Numbered from the stretch's first letter, positions 50,996 through 61,151 are shown. The stretch: DNA of 64,000 nt from Salinicola corii (GCF_008298015.1 NZ_VTPX01000001.1:186001-250000), one strand, 5' to 3'. The notes: generated from the sequence alone by a model not told the origin. Program-made: numbers and translations.

Positions 50996-51985
50996 TCAGT
51001 GAGCACGGAGTTGCCCCCGGACCACGGTTCGGAAGCCACGTTGTTCCGGCGATTGAATCGCCGCCAACGCCAATTGCAGCGCTTGCTGCGCGATTTCCGG
51101 CAGATTGTGGTGAATGCAAGGGATATGCACGCCGAACACGTCGCTGTGCTCGATGTCGTCGATGCTGAATAGCTGGATGTCCTGCTGCGGCACGATGCCC
51201 TGCTCGTGACAAAGCTTCAGCACCGCCATGGTGATCTGGTTATTGGCCCCGATGATGGCTTCTGGCCAGGGGTGATCGCGCAGATAGTCGCGCAGCGCGC
51301 GGTAGGCCGGCTCGAAGCTGAAATCGCTGTAGATCACCTCGAGCGATACCGGTCGGCTGCCGATCGCTTCACGCAGCCCGGACATGCGTCCGATCGAGAC
51401 CATCGAGTCGGCCGGGCCCGACACGGCGAGCAGTTGCTCCATCCCCCTCTCCAGACAGTAGCGCCCGGCCTGATAGCCGCAGTCGAGATTGTCGATGTAG
51501 ACGCCGCCGTAGTGAGCGGCCTTGAGTTCGCGATCGACCAGCACGACCGGAATGCCCGCCGCCTCGAGGCGATCCAGGTAGGCCGGATGGTAGTCGATGT
51601 CCGAGGAAATGACCGACAGGATGACGGCATCGACGGAGAATTCGATCAACTTGCCGATCGCCTCGTCTTCCAGGGTTTCCGACTCGTAGGAATCGAAGAC
51701 CAGCACCGTATAGCCCCGGGCCCTGGCTGCCAGCGTGATCTCCCGGGTCATCCGGCCGAAGAACGGGTTGCTCATGTTGGGATTGACGACGCCCAGTGTA
51801 CGCGTGATCGCGGGATCGCGGTTGACCGCCTGCGACTGGGAGACGTAGTTGAGTTCGCGGGCGATTCGCAATATCTGATCGCGGGTCTCGGTGTGCACCT
51901 TCTCCGGAGAAGAGAAGGCCCGTGAGACCGTGATCTTGCTGACGCCGGCTTGTCGGGCAATATCTTCGAGCGTGGTTCGAGGCAT
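50996..51985 (-). CDS. LacI-family transcriptional regulator of the polyol cluster
   Basis: The 329-residue repressor has the N-terminal helix-turn-helix TLEDIARQAGVSKITVSRAF, a hinge region and a periplasmic-binding-protein-like effector domain (LGVVNPNMSNPFFGRMTREI, DAVILSVISSD, IPVVLVDRELKAAHYGGVYI). It stands divergent from the Smo-type transporter and polyol dehydrogenase genes and is the natural candidate regulator, responding to mannitol, glucitol, arabitol or a phosphorylated derivative. Two close ATG codons (51994 and 51985) are possible starts. Confidence 0.88.
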   Translation of the reverse strand: MPRTTLEDIARQAGVSKITVSRAFSSPEKVHTETRDQILRIARELNYVSQSQAVNRDPAITRTLGVVNPNMSNPFFGRMTREITLAARARGYTVLVFDSYESETLEDEAIGKLIEFSVDAVILSVISSDIDYHPAYLDRLEAAGIPVVLVDRELKAAHYGGVYIDNLDCGYQAGRYCLERGMEQLLAVSGPADSMVSIGRMSGLREAIGSRPVSLEVIYSDFSFEPAYRALRDYLRDHPWPEAIIGANNQITMAVLKLCHEQGIVPQQDIQLFSIDDIEHSDVFGVHIPCIHHNLPEIAQQALQLALAAIQSPEQRGFRTVVRGQLRAH

Positions 51986-52454
51986 CGACCTCATCTCCCT
52001 GGTGACACTCTTGGTTTTTCGACCTGTCGAGAAGGTGGTTGGCGAGGCCGGGCGGCCGGCCTGGCTCAGTGAATATCATGAGCAACTGATATCATTTTGT
52101 GTCATTTTATAACATCGATATTGTCGGTGGGAGGTGGCTTTTTCTCTACTACTTAGGTCTATTCAAGGCATTAAACATTGGTCTAATAATAAATAAACAG
52201 CTGATTTTAATGGATAATTTAAATCGCCATCCGCTTGATTCCTTCAGTGTTAACGCTATGATTTCTTCTTGATGTCATGTGCGTAAGGGCAGGCATCCAA
52301 GAATGCACGGTCGATCCTCTTCCCCATAACGCCAGCCTGGATAGATTGGGTCGGATCGTATCCGTGGGATCGTTCGATGCTCGGCGTGACAGCCGTCGAA
52401 TGCGACCGCCGTCGAAAACCATAGCAATAACGAGCGCTACGAGAGGAATTCCAG
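51986..52454. promoter_or_regulatory. AT-rich divergent control region of the polyol cluster
   Basis: These 469 bases hold no supported gene. Base composition falls sharply between about 52080 and 52270. AACATCGATATT at 52111-52122 is a near-palindrome centred on CG, as LacI-family operators are, and TGATATCA lies at 52087-52094. GAGAGGAA precedes the binding-protein ATG. Confidence 0.45.
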
Positions 52455-53774
52455 ATGAGACTTGCCTTGTTTATTTCAGGTATCGGGATCGCAGGCTTGA
52501 GTGCCTGCTCCGCGGCCATGGCGCAGAGCACGGAAATCACCGTCGCCACCGTGAACAATCCCGATATGGTGACCATGCAGAGCATGATGTCGGCATTCAA
52601 GGACGCGCATCCGGATATCAAGGTCAATTGGGTGACGCTACCGGAGAACGAGTTGCGGCAGAAGGTCACGACCGATATCGCCAGCGGGGCCGGCCAGTAC
52701 GACGTGGTGACCGTGAGCAACTACGAGACGCCGATCTGGGCGCAGAACGACTGGCTGACGCCGATGGAGAATCTGCCCGAGAGCTATGACGTCGATGATC
52801 TGCTCAAGCCGGTGAAGGACGGCCTGTCGGTCGATGGCACGCTCTACGCCTTGCCGTTCTACGCGGAATCCTCGGTGACCTATTACCGCAAGGATCTGTT
52901 CGAGAAGGCCGGTATCGAGATGCCGGACAAGCCGACCTGGAGCCAGATCGAGGAGTTCGCCTCCAAGATTCACTCCCCCTCGGATGGTGTCTATGGCATC
53001 TGTCTGCGCGGACTGCCCGGATGGGGTCAGAACATGGCGCTGTTCGGCACCATGGTCAATAGCTTCGGCGGACGCTGGTTCGACATGGACTGGAAACCAC
53101 AGCTAACCAGCGATGAGTGGAAGAACGCCGCCAACGCCTACGTCGACCTGCTCAACAACTACGGCCCCCCGGGCGTAACCTCCAACGGCTTCACCGAGTC
53201 CGAGACGCTGTTCGCCAACGGCCAGTGCGGCATGTGGGTAGACTCCACTGTGGCGGCCAGCTACGTAAGCGACCCGGAAACCTCAAAGGTCGCCGACAAG
53301 GTAGGCTTCGCTCAGGCGCCTTACGAGACGACCGAGAAGGGATCCAACTGGCTGTTCACCTGGGCGTTGGCCGTGCCGCAGTCTTCCAAGAATCAAGAAG
53401 CGGCGAAGACCTTCGTCGATTGGGCGACCTCCAAGGACTACATCCAGGCCGTCGCGGATGACAAGGGCTGGCTGGCGGTGCCGCCGGGAACGCGCCAATC
53501 GACTTACGCCAGCGAAGACTATGTCAAGGCGGCACCGTTCGCCCCGCTGGTAGAGACGGCGATCAAGAGTGCCAGCCCGAATGACTCCAGCGCGCAGGAA
53601 GTACCCTATACCGGCGTGCAGTTCGTCACCATCCCGCAGTTCCAGGCGATCGGTACGCGGGTCGGCCAGTTGATGGCGGCGATGCTTTCCGGTCAGAGCA
53701 GCGTCGATGAAGCGCTGCAGCAGGGGCAGACCTTTACCGACCGCATCATGCAGCAGACCGGCAAACCGCAGTAA
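52455..53774 (+). CDS. Polyol ABC transporter substrate-binding protein, SmoE/MtlE-like
   Basis: Periplasmic receptor for mannitol, glucitol or related polyols, 439 residues. A signal peptide ends after AAMAQ (about 24). The body resembles SmoE: ITVATVNNPDMVTMQ, YDVVTVSNYETPIWAQNDWL, LPFYAESSVTYYRKDLFEKAG, GICLRGLPGWGQNMA and VPQSSKNQEAAKTFVDW. It heads the transporter operon and is followed by a strong hairpin that likely stabilises its message and lowers downstream expression. Confidence 0.88.
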   Translation: MRLALFISGIGIAGLSACSAAMAQSTEITVATVNNPDMVTMQSMMSAFKDAHPDIKVNWVTLPENELRQKVTTDIASGAGQYDVVTVSNYETPIWAQNDWLTPMENLPESYDVDDLLKPVKDGLSVDGTLYALPFYAESSVTYYRKDLFEKAGIEMPDKPTWSQIEEFASKIHSPSDGVYGICLRGLPGWGQNMALFGTMVNSFGGRWFDMDWKPQLTSDEWKNAANAYVDLLNNYGPPGVTSNGFTESETLFANGQCGMWVDSTVAASYVSDPETSKVADKVGFAQAPYETTEKGSNWLFTWALAVPQSSKNQEAAKTFVDWATSKDYIQAVADDKGWLAVPPGTRQSTYASEDYVKAAPFAPLVETAIKSASPNDSSAQEVPYTGVQFVTIPQFQAIGTRVGQLMAAMLSGQSSVDEALQQGQTFTDRIMQQTGKPQ

Positions 53775-53787
53775 GCGATTCGCCACG

Positions 53788-53821
53788 GACACCGCCGATC
53801 CGCCAGGTGATCGGCGGTGTC
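53788..53821 (+). repeat. Strong intra-operon hairpin after the binding-protein gene
   Basis: A 13-bp perfect stem (GACACCGCCGATC and its complement) with an 8-base loop and no T tract. It can protect the binding-protein mRNA and set its excess over permeases. Confidence 0.75.
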
Positions 53822-53878
53822 GCTGCGTAAGTCGGACCAGTGGTTGCATGACGCAATCCAAAGCCACGGGAATCACGC

Positions 53879-54814
53879 ATGAAAGCCATTTCTCGAACCG
53901 CCTCGACCACCGCGCCATCCGCCGAAGTGACCGGTGCGCGCTCGTTCGCTCGCACCACGCGACTGTTGATGGCTCCGGCGGTCATCTTCCTGCTGATCTG
54001 GATGCTCGTGCCGTTGGCAATGACCATCTACTACTCGTTCCAGCAGTACAACCTGATCATGCCGATGTACAACGGCTTTGCCGGGTTGACCAATTTCGCC
54101 ATCCTGTTGAGCGATCCCACTTTCTGGAAATCGCTGGCCAATACCCTGATCATCGTCGCCGCCAGCCTGGTCATCACGGTTTGCCTGGGGCTGGCGCTGG
54201 CGCTGCTGTTCAACCGAACCTTCGTCGGTCGTGGTGTGGCACGTACTCTGGCGGTCGCGCCGTTTTTCGTGATGCCGGTCGTGACCGGGCTGATCTGGAA
54301 GAACATGCTGTTCCATCCGGTATACGGTCTGTTCGCCTGGGTGGCTCGACAGCTGGGGCTGGAGCCGGTCGACTGGCTTGCCCACTATCCGATGCTGTCG
54401 GTGATCATCATGATTACCTGGGAATGGACACCGTTCGCGCTGCTCGTACTGTTGACGGGCCTGCAATCGCTACCGGAAGACCAGATCGAGGCGGCCAAAC
54501 TCGACGGCGCCAGTGCCTGGCAGGAGTTCCGGCATATCGTGATTCCGCATCTGGGGCAGGTGCTCTACGTCGTGGTGATGCTGGAGAGCATCTTCTTCCT
54601 GACCTCGTTTGCCGAGATCTACACCACCACTAGCGGCGGTCCGGGCACCGCGACCACCAACCTGCCGTATTACATCTTCCAGACCGTGTTCCAACAGAAC
54701 GACATCGGCATCGCCTCGGCGGCCGCCATCGGCGCCGTGATCCTGGCGAACATCTTCGCCATCATGCTGATTCGCTTCATTGCCGGAAACCTCAACGCGG
54801 GAGCCGCACGATGA
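53879..54814 (+). CDS. Polyol ABC transporter permease, SmoF-like
   Basis: Membrane permease of 311 residues: helix 1 RLLMAPAVIFLLIWMLVPLA, about five more, and the EAA loop EAAKLDGASAWQEFRHIVIP at about 204-223. The TSGGPGTATTNLPYYIFQ segment is typical of sugar/polyol permeases of the MalF type. ATGA overlap with the second permease gene. Confidence 0.9.
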   Translation: MKAISRTASTTAPSAEVTGARSFARTTRLLMAPAVIFLLIWMLVPLAMTIYYSFQQYNLIMPMYNGFAGLTNFAILLSDPTFWKSLANTLIIVAASLVITVCLGLALALLFNRTFVGRGVARTLAVAPFFVMPVVTGLIWKNMLFHPVYGLFAWVARQLGLEPVDWLAHYPMLSVIIMITWEWTPFALLVLLTGLQSLPEDQIEAAKLDGASAWQEFRHIVIPHLGQVLYVVVMLESIFFLTSFAEIYTTTSGGPGTATTNLPYYIFQTVFQQNDIGIASAAAIGAVILANIFAIMLIRFIAGNLNAGAAR

Positions 54815-55635
54815 ATTCGAACCGGTTTACCAATGGCGCCCTGGGCGTGCTCGCGTGGGGCGTGGCGTTATTGATCTTCTTCCCGATCCTGTGGTTGCTG
54901 CTGACCTCGTTCAAGACCGAGCAGCAGGCCTTCACGGTAGTGCCGAATTTCTTCTTCTCGCCGACACTGGAGAGCTTCAAGATGGCCCTGGCGCAGGGCA
55001 GCGGCTATTGGCATTACGCCTGGAACTCTGCGCTGATCGCCGTCGCCTCGACCGTCATCGGGCTGGCACTGGCGGTGCCGGCCGCCTATGCGATGGCGTT
55101 CTATCCCAACAAGCGCACCGATTTCCTGCTGGTATGGATGGTCTCGACCAAGTTCATTCCGGCGGTGGGCGTGCTGATTCCGATCTACCTGGTCTACAGC
55201 GCGGTCGGGCTGCTGGACAACGCGTTGGGGCTGACGCTGCTGTTCACCGCCATGAACCTGCCGATCATCGTATGGATGGTCTACTCCTACTTCCGCGACA
55301 TTCCCAAGGACATCGTCGAGGCCGCCGACATCGACGGTGCCAGCATCATGCAGACCCTGTTCAAGGTGGTGTTGCCGCTGGCGCTTCCCGGGCTGGCCTC
55401 GACGGGGCTGCTGGCGCTGATTCTGGCTTGGAACGAGTCGTTCTGGAGCATCACCATGACCGACCACCGCGCGGCGACGCTGGCGGTCTACATCGCCTCG
55501 TTCAAGAGTGCCGAGGGGCTGTTCTGGGCCAAGATGTCCGCCGCCTCCGTGCTGGCGATAGCGCCGATTATCGTGCTCGGCTGGTTCACGCAACGCCAGA
55601 TGGTCAGAGGCCTGACTTTCGGCGCCGTCAAATGA
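54811..55635 (+). CDS. Polyol ABC transporter permease, SmoG-like
   Basis: MalG-type permease of 274 residues with six helices and the EAA loop EAADIDGASIMQTLFKVVLP at about 170-189. The C-terminal part (LAWNESFWSITMTDHRAATL, FTQRQMVRGLTFGAVK) is characteristic of polyol importers. It is followed after 45 bases by the ATPase gene. Confidence 0.9.
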   Translation: MNSNRFTNGALGVLAWGVALLIFFPILWLLLTSFKTEQQAFTVVPNFFFSPTLESFKMALAQGSGYWHYAWNSALIAVASTVIGLALAVPAAYAMAFYPNKRTDFLLVWMVSTKFIPAVGVLIPIYLVYSAVGLLDNALGLTLLFTAMNLPIIVWMVYSYFRDIPKDIVEAADIDGASIMQTLFKVVLPLALPGLASTGLLALILAWNESFWSITMTDHRAATLAVYIASFKSAEGLFWAKMSAASVLAIAPIIVLGWFTQRQMVRGLTFGAVK

Positions 55636-55680
55636 CCGGCGATCGTGCTGGTAACGGATTTCATCTAGAGGGTTAACGAC

Positions 55681-56814
55681 ATGGCTATCGTCGAACTCAA
55701 GAACGTCGCCAAGAACTATGGTTCGCAAATCAAGGGCGCCAGCAGCAGCAACGCCGTCGATAACTTCAATCTGGTCACGCGTGACGGCGAGTTCGTGGTC
55801 CTGGTGGGGCCTTCGGGTTGTGGCAAGTCGACTACCATGCGCATGATCGCTGGGCTCGAGCGCAACACCGAAGGCGAAATCCTGATCAGCGGCCGAGACG
55901 TCAGTCAGGTGCCGCCCAAGGAGCGCGACATCGCGATGGTGTTTCAGAGCTACGCGCTCTACCCGCACATGAGCGTGGCCGAGAACATGGCGTTCAGCCT
56001 GCGGTTGAAAAAACGCCCCGCCGAGGAGATCAAGCAGAAGATCGACGAGGCCGCCCAGACGCTGGGCATCCAGCATCTGCTCGAGCGCAAGCCACGTGAA
56101 CTCTCCGGCGGGCAACGCCAGCGTGTCGCGCTGGGCAGGGCGATCGTGCGCGATCCGCAGGTCTTCCTGATGGACGAGCCGCTCTCCAACCTGGATGCCA
56201 AGTTGCGCGTCGACATGCGTGCCGAGATCGTCAAGCTGCACAAGCGTCTCAACGTCACTACCTTCTACGTTACCCACGACCAGGTCGAGGCAATGACCAT
56301 GGGCGAACGCATCGTGGTGATGAAGGATGGCAAGATCCAGCAAATCGACACGCCGATCAATCTCTATGAGTTTCCGGCCAACCGTTTCGTGGCTGGATTC
56401 ATCGGCAATCCCTCGATGAACTTCCTGCCCGCCAAGCATGTCGATGGTGTCGTGAGTGGCGATGGCTATCGGCTGTCCCTCGACGCTGCCCATCGTGCCG
56501 CCATGGCGTCGCGGGGCGCGGCGGACGTCTGGGCCGGTATCCGCCCGGAACATCTTCGCCTGAGCGATGCGGCCGCGACCAATCGCATCGAGGGCACGGT
56601 GGATGTCGTCGAGACGCTGGGCGCGGTGACCATGGTGCAACTCAGCGTGGGCGAACACGCCGTCTCGGCCCAGCTCCCGGGCCATCGGAAGGTGCAACTC
56701 GGCGACACGCTGACGCTGACCTGCGACAGCGACAAGCTGCATCTGTTCGACAACGAGAGCGAGCTGGCCATCGCCCGCGAGCCGACGGCGGCGTCTTCGG
56801 CCGCGGAAGCCTGA
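55681..56814 (+). CDS. Polyol ABC transporter ATPase, SmoK-like
   Basis: MalK-type ATPase of 377 residues: Walker A VGPSGCGKSTTMRM, Q-loop MVFQSYALYPHMSV, signature ELSGGQRQRVALGRAI, Walker B VFLMDEPLSNLDAKLR, switch THDQVEAMTMG, and a C-terminal regulatory OB/TOBE domain (VWAGIRPEHLRL). An insertion of about ten residues (IKGASSSNAVDN) follows beta-strand 1. AGAGGG precedes the ATG. A 60-base gap leads to the dehydrogenase. Confidence 0.9.
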   Translation: MAIVELKNVAKNYGSQIKGASSSNAVDNFNLVTRDGEFVVLVGPSGCGKSTTMRMIAGLERNTEGEILISGRDVSQVPPKERDIAMVFQSYALYPHMSVAENMAFSLRLKKRPAEEIKQKIDEAAQTLGIQHLLERKPRELSGGQRQRVALGRAIVRDPQVFLMDEPLSNLDAKLRVDMRAEIVKLHKRLNVTTFYVTHDQVEAMTMGERIVVMKDGKIQQIDTPINLYEFPANRFVAGFIGNPSMNFLPAKHVDGVVSGDGYRLSLDAAHRAAMASRGAADVWAGIRPEHLRLSDAAATNRIEGTVDVVETLGAVTMVQLSVGEHAVSAQLPGHRKVQLGDTLTLTCDSDKLHLFDNESELAIAREPTAASSAAEA

Positions 56815-56874
56815 CCGATACCGTGGCGTGCTCGGGAGATCACCCGCGGCAGTGACTTTTTCAGGAGAAACGTT

Positions 56875-58350
56875 ATGGCATCGTTGAATTCGGCGGCGCT
56901 CGATCAGCTCGATAGCAGCGTCGCCAAGCCATCCTACGACCGGGGCCAGGTCACGCCTGGCATCGTGCACTTCGGTGTCGGCGGCTTCCATCGCGCCCAC
57001 CAGGCGATGTATCTCGATGACCTCATGAATCGGGGCGAGGCGCTGGATTGGGGAATCGTCGGCGTCGGGGTCATGCCCGGCGATCGTCGTATGCAGGCGG
57101 CGCTCTCCGCCCAGGATCATCTCTATACCCTGGTGATCAAGCACCCCGAGGGCGAGTACCAGGCGCGGATCATCGGTTCGATCATCGACTATCGCTACGC
57201 GCCGGACGATATCGAAGGCACCCTGGAGCTGCTGGCGGATCCGAAGATTCGCATCGTCTCGCTGACAGTGACCGAAGGCGGCTACAACTTCCACCACGTC
57301 ACCGGCGAGTTCGATCTCGGCAACTCCGATGTCGAGCACGACCTGGCCTCGCCGAAGACGCCCAGGACCACTTTCGGGATCGTGGTCGAAGCGCTGGCCC
57401 GACGTCGCGAGCGTGGCGTCGAGCCGTTCACGGTGATGTCCTGCGACAACATTCAGGGCAACGGTGAAGTCGCGCACAAGATGTTCGTGGCTTATGCCCG
57501 AGCGCGGGACGTGGAACTGGGCGACTGGATCGATGCCAACGTCCATTTCCCCAATTCGATGGTCGATCGCATCACGCCGGTGACCACCGAAGCGGACATC
57601 GAGGAGATCGGAAGCCGTTTCGGTGTCGAGGATCGCTGGCCGGTGGTCTGCGAGCCCTTCACCCAGTGGGTGCTGGAGGACCATTTCAACGCTGGCCGTC
57701 CGGCCTACGACCAGGTTGGCGTGCAACTGGTCGAAGACGTCATGCCCTACGAACTGATGAAGCTGCGCCTGCTCAACGCCAGCCATCAGGCGCTGACCTA
57801 CTTCGGCTACCTGGCCGGCTATCGCTACGCGCATGAAGTATGCCAGGACCCGCTGTTCGTCGATTTTTTGCTCGATTACATGAACCGCGAGGGTACGCCG
57901 ACCCTGCGGCCGGTGCCGGGGGTCGATCTCGACGACTACAAGCACACCCTGATCGCGCGCTTCGCCAATCCGGAGATCAAGGACACCCTGGCGCGGCTGT
58001 GCGCCGAAAGTTCCGATCGCATTCCCAAGTGGCTGCTGCCGGTGATTCGGGAGCAACTGGCCCAGGGAGGGGAGATCCATCGCAGCGCGGCGGTCGTCGC
58101 GAGCTGGGCGCGTTATGCCGAGGGAGCCGACGAACAGGGCGAGCCGATCACGGTGGTCGATCGCCTCAAGGACGAGTTGATGGCGATCGCCAAGCGCAAC
58201 CGCGACGAACCGACCGCCTTCATCGAGAATCGTCAGTTGTTCGGAGATCTGGCCGATGACGAGCGGTTCCGCTCGGCTTATCTCGATGCGCTGGATCGTC
58301 TCTACCGCGATGGTGCACGGGCCTGCGTCGAGCATCTGGTCGCCAATTGA
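56875..58350 (+). CDS. Mannitol 2-dehydrogenase family polyol dehydrogenase
   Basis: Long-chain NAD-dependent dehydrogenase oxidising mannitol to fructose; many members also convert D-arabitol to D-xylulose. The 491 residues have the Rossmann start GIVHFGVGGFHRAHQAMYLD (about 30-49), TEGGYNF, the VMSCDNIQGNG block and the catalytic Lys-Asn-His element KLRLLNASHQAL at about 299-310. AGGAGA precedes the ATG. A xylulokinase gene directly follows, which favours D-arabitol to xylulose as one real function. Confidence 0.92.
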   Translation: MASLNSAALDQLDSSVAKPSYDRGQVTPGIVHFGVGGFHRAHQAMYLDDLMNRGEALDWGIVGVGVMPGDRRMQAALSAQDHLYTLVIKHPEGEYQARIIGSIIDYRYAPDDIEGTLELLADPKIRIVSLTVTEGGYNFHHVTGEFDLGNSDVEHDLASPKTPRTTFGIVVEALARRRERGVEPFTVMSCDNIQGNGEVAHKMFVAYARARDVELGDWIDANVHFPNSMVDRITPVTTEADIEEIGSRFGVEDRWPVVCEPFTQWVLEDHFNAGRPAYDQVGVQLVEDVMPYELMKLRLLNASHQALTYFGYLAGYRYAHEVCQDPLFVDFLLDYMNREGTPTLRPVPGVDLDDYKHTLIARFANPEIKDTLARLCAESSDRIPKWLLPVIREQLAQGGEIHRSAAVVASWARYAEGADEQGEPITVVDRLKDELMAIAKRNRDEPTAFIENRQLFGDLADDERFRSAYLDALDRLYRDGARACVEHLVAN

Positions 58351-58420
58351 CCTCGGCAGCCGACAGGATAAGGCCGGCGCTGGCGCCGGTCTCGACGGAA
58401 CTGATCAAGGGATGGATGTG

Positions 58421-59908
58421 ATGTATATCGGTGTGGATTGTGGCACCCAGAGCACCAAGGTGGTGGTGGTCGATGGCACCGACGGTCGTATCGTCGGCGA
58501 AGCCTCGCGATCCCACAAGCTGGAGCAGGGCGACCACGGACGGCGGGAGCAGCGTGTCGAGGAGTGGACCGAGGCATTCCGCGGCGCGCTCGACGAGGCG
58601 TTGAAGGATGCCGGCATCGGTGCCGAGACCATCCGTGCGATCGGTATCTCCGGACAGCAGCACGGCATGGTGGCACTGGATGGCGATGGCGTACCGGTGC
58701 ACCCGGCCAAGCTCTGGAACGACACCGAGACCGCGGAGTGGAACGAACGGCTGATCGATCGGCTCGGCGGCGAGCAGGGTTGCATCGACAAGCTGGGGCT
58801 GGTGCTGCAGACCGGCTACACCGCCTCCAAGATCGCCTGGCTGCGCGAGACCCATCCGCAGGCCTATCGCCGGATCGCCACGCTGCTGCTGCCCCACGAC
58901 TACCTCAACTTCTGGCTGACCGGCGAGCGCGTGGCCGAACCCGGCGATGCCTCCGGTACCGGCTACTTCGACACCCGGGCGCGCACCTGGCGGCGCGATG
59001 CGTTCGAACTCATCGCCCCGGAGCTCGACTTCGACAGCGTGCTGCCCAGGCTGATCGACTCCCGCGAGGCGGTGGGCAAGGTGCGACCGACGCTGGCCCG
59101 TGAACTGGGCCTCAGCGACGACGTCATCGTCTCCAGTGGCGGTGGCGACAATATGATGGGCGCCATCGGGACTGGCAACATCGAGCCGGGCCGGGTCACG
59201 ATCAGTCTCGGCACGTCGGGCACCATCGCCGTTCATGCCGGCGAACCGGTGGTGCCGGACAACGCCATGGTGGCGAACTTCTGTGCCAGTCATGGCGGCT
59301 GGTTGCCGCTGATCTGCACCATGAACGTGACCTCGGCCACGACGACGTTGCGGGAACTGGTCGGGCTCGACATCGACGGTTTCAACCGCGCCGTGGCCAA
59401 GGCGGAACCGGGCGCGGGTGGCATCACGCTGCTGCCGTTCTTCAGCGGCGAGCGGGTGCCGGCGCTGCCGCAGGCGCAGGCAAGCATGAGCGGCATGACC
59501 AGCTTCAATACGACGCCGGAAAACCTGTGTCGCGCGGCGGTCGAGAGTGCCACGTTCGGGTTGCGCTACGGCCTCGAGCTGCTCGGCCCGCTGGCGAGTC
59601 AGGCGACCCAGATTCGTCTCGTCGGTGGTGGCGCGAAAAGTCCGGTCTGGCGTCAGATCGTCGCCGATGTGCTCGATCTCGAAGTGGTTTGTCCAGAAGT
59701 CACCGAGGCCGCGGCTTTCGGGGGCGCCATTCAGGCGCGCTGGTGCGATGACCGCGAGTCCGAGGTGGCTCTGGACAAGCTCTGCCGGGATTGGGTGCGG
59801 CTGGACGAAGGGACACTGACCCGGCCAAGGCCGGAAGCGGTCGCCTGCTACGATGGCATCTATCGGCGCTATCGCGAAGCGCTGAGCCGGGAGTACGGGA
59901 TCGCCTGA
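58421..59908 (+). CDS. xylB: Xylulokinase
   Basis: FGGY-family kinase converting D-xylulose to xylulose 5-phosphate, 495 residues. It starts MYIGVDCGTQSTKVVVVDG, with ISGQQHGMVALDGDG, the central LLPHDYLNFWLTGERVAEP, SSGGGDNMMGAIGTGN, SLGTSGTIAVH and C-terminal VGGGAKSPVWRQIVADVL. These match XylB more than glycerol kinase. I use the ATG at 58421; an ATG 9 bases earlier has its AAGG site too close. It takes the dehydrogenase product into the pentose phosphate pathway. Confidence 0.9.
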   Translation: MYIGVDCGTQSTKVVVVDGTDGRIVGEASRSHKLEQGDHGRREQRVEEWTEAFRGALDEALKDAGIGAETIRAIGISGQQHGMVALDGDGVPVHPAKLWNDTETAEWNERLIDRLGGEQGCIDKLGLVLQTGYTASKIAWLRETHPQAYRRIATLLLPHDYLNFWLTGERVAEPGDASGTGYFDTRARTWRRDAFELIAPELDFDSVLPRLIDSREAVGKVRPTLARELGLSDDVIVSSGGGDNMMGAIGTGNIEPGRVTISLGTSGTIAVHAGEPVVPDNAMVANFCASHGGWLPLICTMNVTSATTTLRELVGLDIDGFNRAVAKAEPGAGGITLLPFFSGERVPALPQAQASMSGMTSFNTTPENLCRAAVESATFGLRYGLELLGPLASQATQIRLVGGGAKSPVWRQIVADVLDLEVVCPEVTEAAAFGGAIQARWCDDRESEVALDKLCRDWVRLDEGTLTRPRPEAVACYDGIYRRYREALSREYGIA

Positions 59909-59920
59909 GTCCCTCCATTC

Positions 59921-59963
59921 CATGAGGGGGGGGGCATTGAAATCATCGCATTTCCCCCTCATG
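59921..59963. repeat. Inverted repeat downstream of xylB
   Basis: CATGAGGGGG and CCCCCTCATG are a perfect 10-bp inverted repeat with a 23-base spacer. It may be a transcript end or attenuating stem before tal; there is no T tract. Confidence 0.5.
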
Positions 59964-60155
59964 AAGACAGGACCTGGGCGGTGATTCTTCGCTGGAATTC
60001 CACCTCGCGGGCATCCTGTCCGACCAGGAGCGACCCTGATCATCGACGACCGGAAACACGGCGTGGGGCACGGCGACGGCCACACATCGGTGTTATGCTT
60101 TCAGAATCAGGATTGCGACGGGATGCAATCACACGCCACAACGATGGAGCGATTC

Positions 60156-61112
60156 ATGACACAGCAACTCGACTCTCTCAAACAGCTTTCCATGGTGGTT
60201 GCCGATACCGGCGACCTGGATGCCATTCGTCGCTACCAGCCGCATGACGCGACCACCAACCCATCGCTGATCCTCAAGGCCTTCGATCTCGAGGGCTATC
60301 AGGCCCTGATCGACGAGACACTGGCGGCGGTCAAGTCCGATGTCAGCGACGTCGATGCCCGCGTCGAGGAGGCCGTGGATCGCCTGTCGGTGGCCATCGG
60401 CACCGAGATCACCAAGCTGGTGCCCGGACGGGTCTCTACCGAGGTGGCGGCCAAGCTCTCGTTCGATGAGAAGGCGAGCATCGACAAGGCCCATCACCTG
60501 ATCGACCTCTACGAGAAGCAGGGTGTCTCCAAGGATCGGGTGCTGATCAAGCTGGCCTCCACCTGGGAAGGCATTCGCGCCGCCGAAAAGCTCGAGAAGG
60601 AAGGCATCAACTGTAACCTGACGCTGCTGTTCTCCGACGCCCAGGCCCGGGCCTGCTTCGAGGCCGGTGTCTATCTGATCTCGCCCTTCGTCGGTCGCGT
60701 CACCGACTGGTACAAGAAGGCCACCGGCACCGAGTCCTACGCGCCGGACGAGGACCCGGGCGTCAAGTTCGTGCGCGGTGTGTGCGACTACGCCAGCCAG
60801 TACGGCTACGACACCGTGGTCATGGGTGCCAGCTTCCGTAACACCGACCAGATCCGGGCGCTGGCCGGCTGCAATCGCCTCACCATCTCGCCGGCGCTGC
60901 TCGAGGAGCTGGCCTCGACGGACGGGGAAGTGACGCGCAAGATCACCGACCAGGGCAGCGGCACCCAGCGTCTCGACCCGATCGGCGAAGCGCAGTTCCG
61001 GTGGGAGCACAACGAGGACGCCATGGCGACCGAGAAGCTGGCCGAGGGTATCCGCACCTTCGCCGCTGACCAGAAGAAGCTGGAAGGCCTGCTGGCCAAG
61101 CGTCTGGGTTGA
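60156..61112 (+). CDS. tal: Transaldolase
   Basis: Class I aldolase moving dihydroxyacetone units in the non-oxidative pentose phosphate pathway, 318 residues (TalB length 317). Motifs are [27 protein letters not shown], split here as DTGDLDAI and [10 protein letters not shown], and the Schiff-base Lys in [18 protein letters not shown] (about residue 132), then [25 protein letters not shown] precedes the ATG; the open frame upstream is not family sequence. It completes the polyol route begun by the dehydrogenase and xylulokinase. Confidence 0.95.
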   Translation: MTQQLDSLKQLSMVVADTGDLDAIRRYQPHDATTNPSLILKAFDLEGYQALIDETLAAVKSDVSDVDARVEEAVDRLSVAIGTEITKLVPGRVSTEVAAKLSFDEKASIDKAHHLIDLYEKQGVSKDRVLIKLASTWEGIRAAEKLEKEGINCNLTLLFSDAQARACFEAGVYLISPFVGRVTDWYKKATGTESYAPDEDPGVKFVRGVCDYASQYGYDTVVMGASFRNTDQIRALAGCNRLTISPALLEELASTDGEVTRKITDQGSGTQRLDPIGEAQFRWEHNEDAMATEKLAEGIRTFAADQKKLEGLLAKRLG

Positions 61113-61151
61113 TAGCCCTTGGACTGACTTCTCACCGCTGTCTCGAAATGA

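Noticed and set aside
54868-58335. A 1155-codon open frame on the minus strand
   Set aside because: It is antisense to four clear polyol genes (permease, ATPase, dehydrogenase) in a high-GC codon-biased region; its product is a His/Arg/Gln-rich sequence without domains.
58220-60085. A 621-codon minus-strand frame opposite xylB
   Set aside because: Antisense to a complete xylulokinase; low-complexity product.
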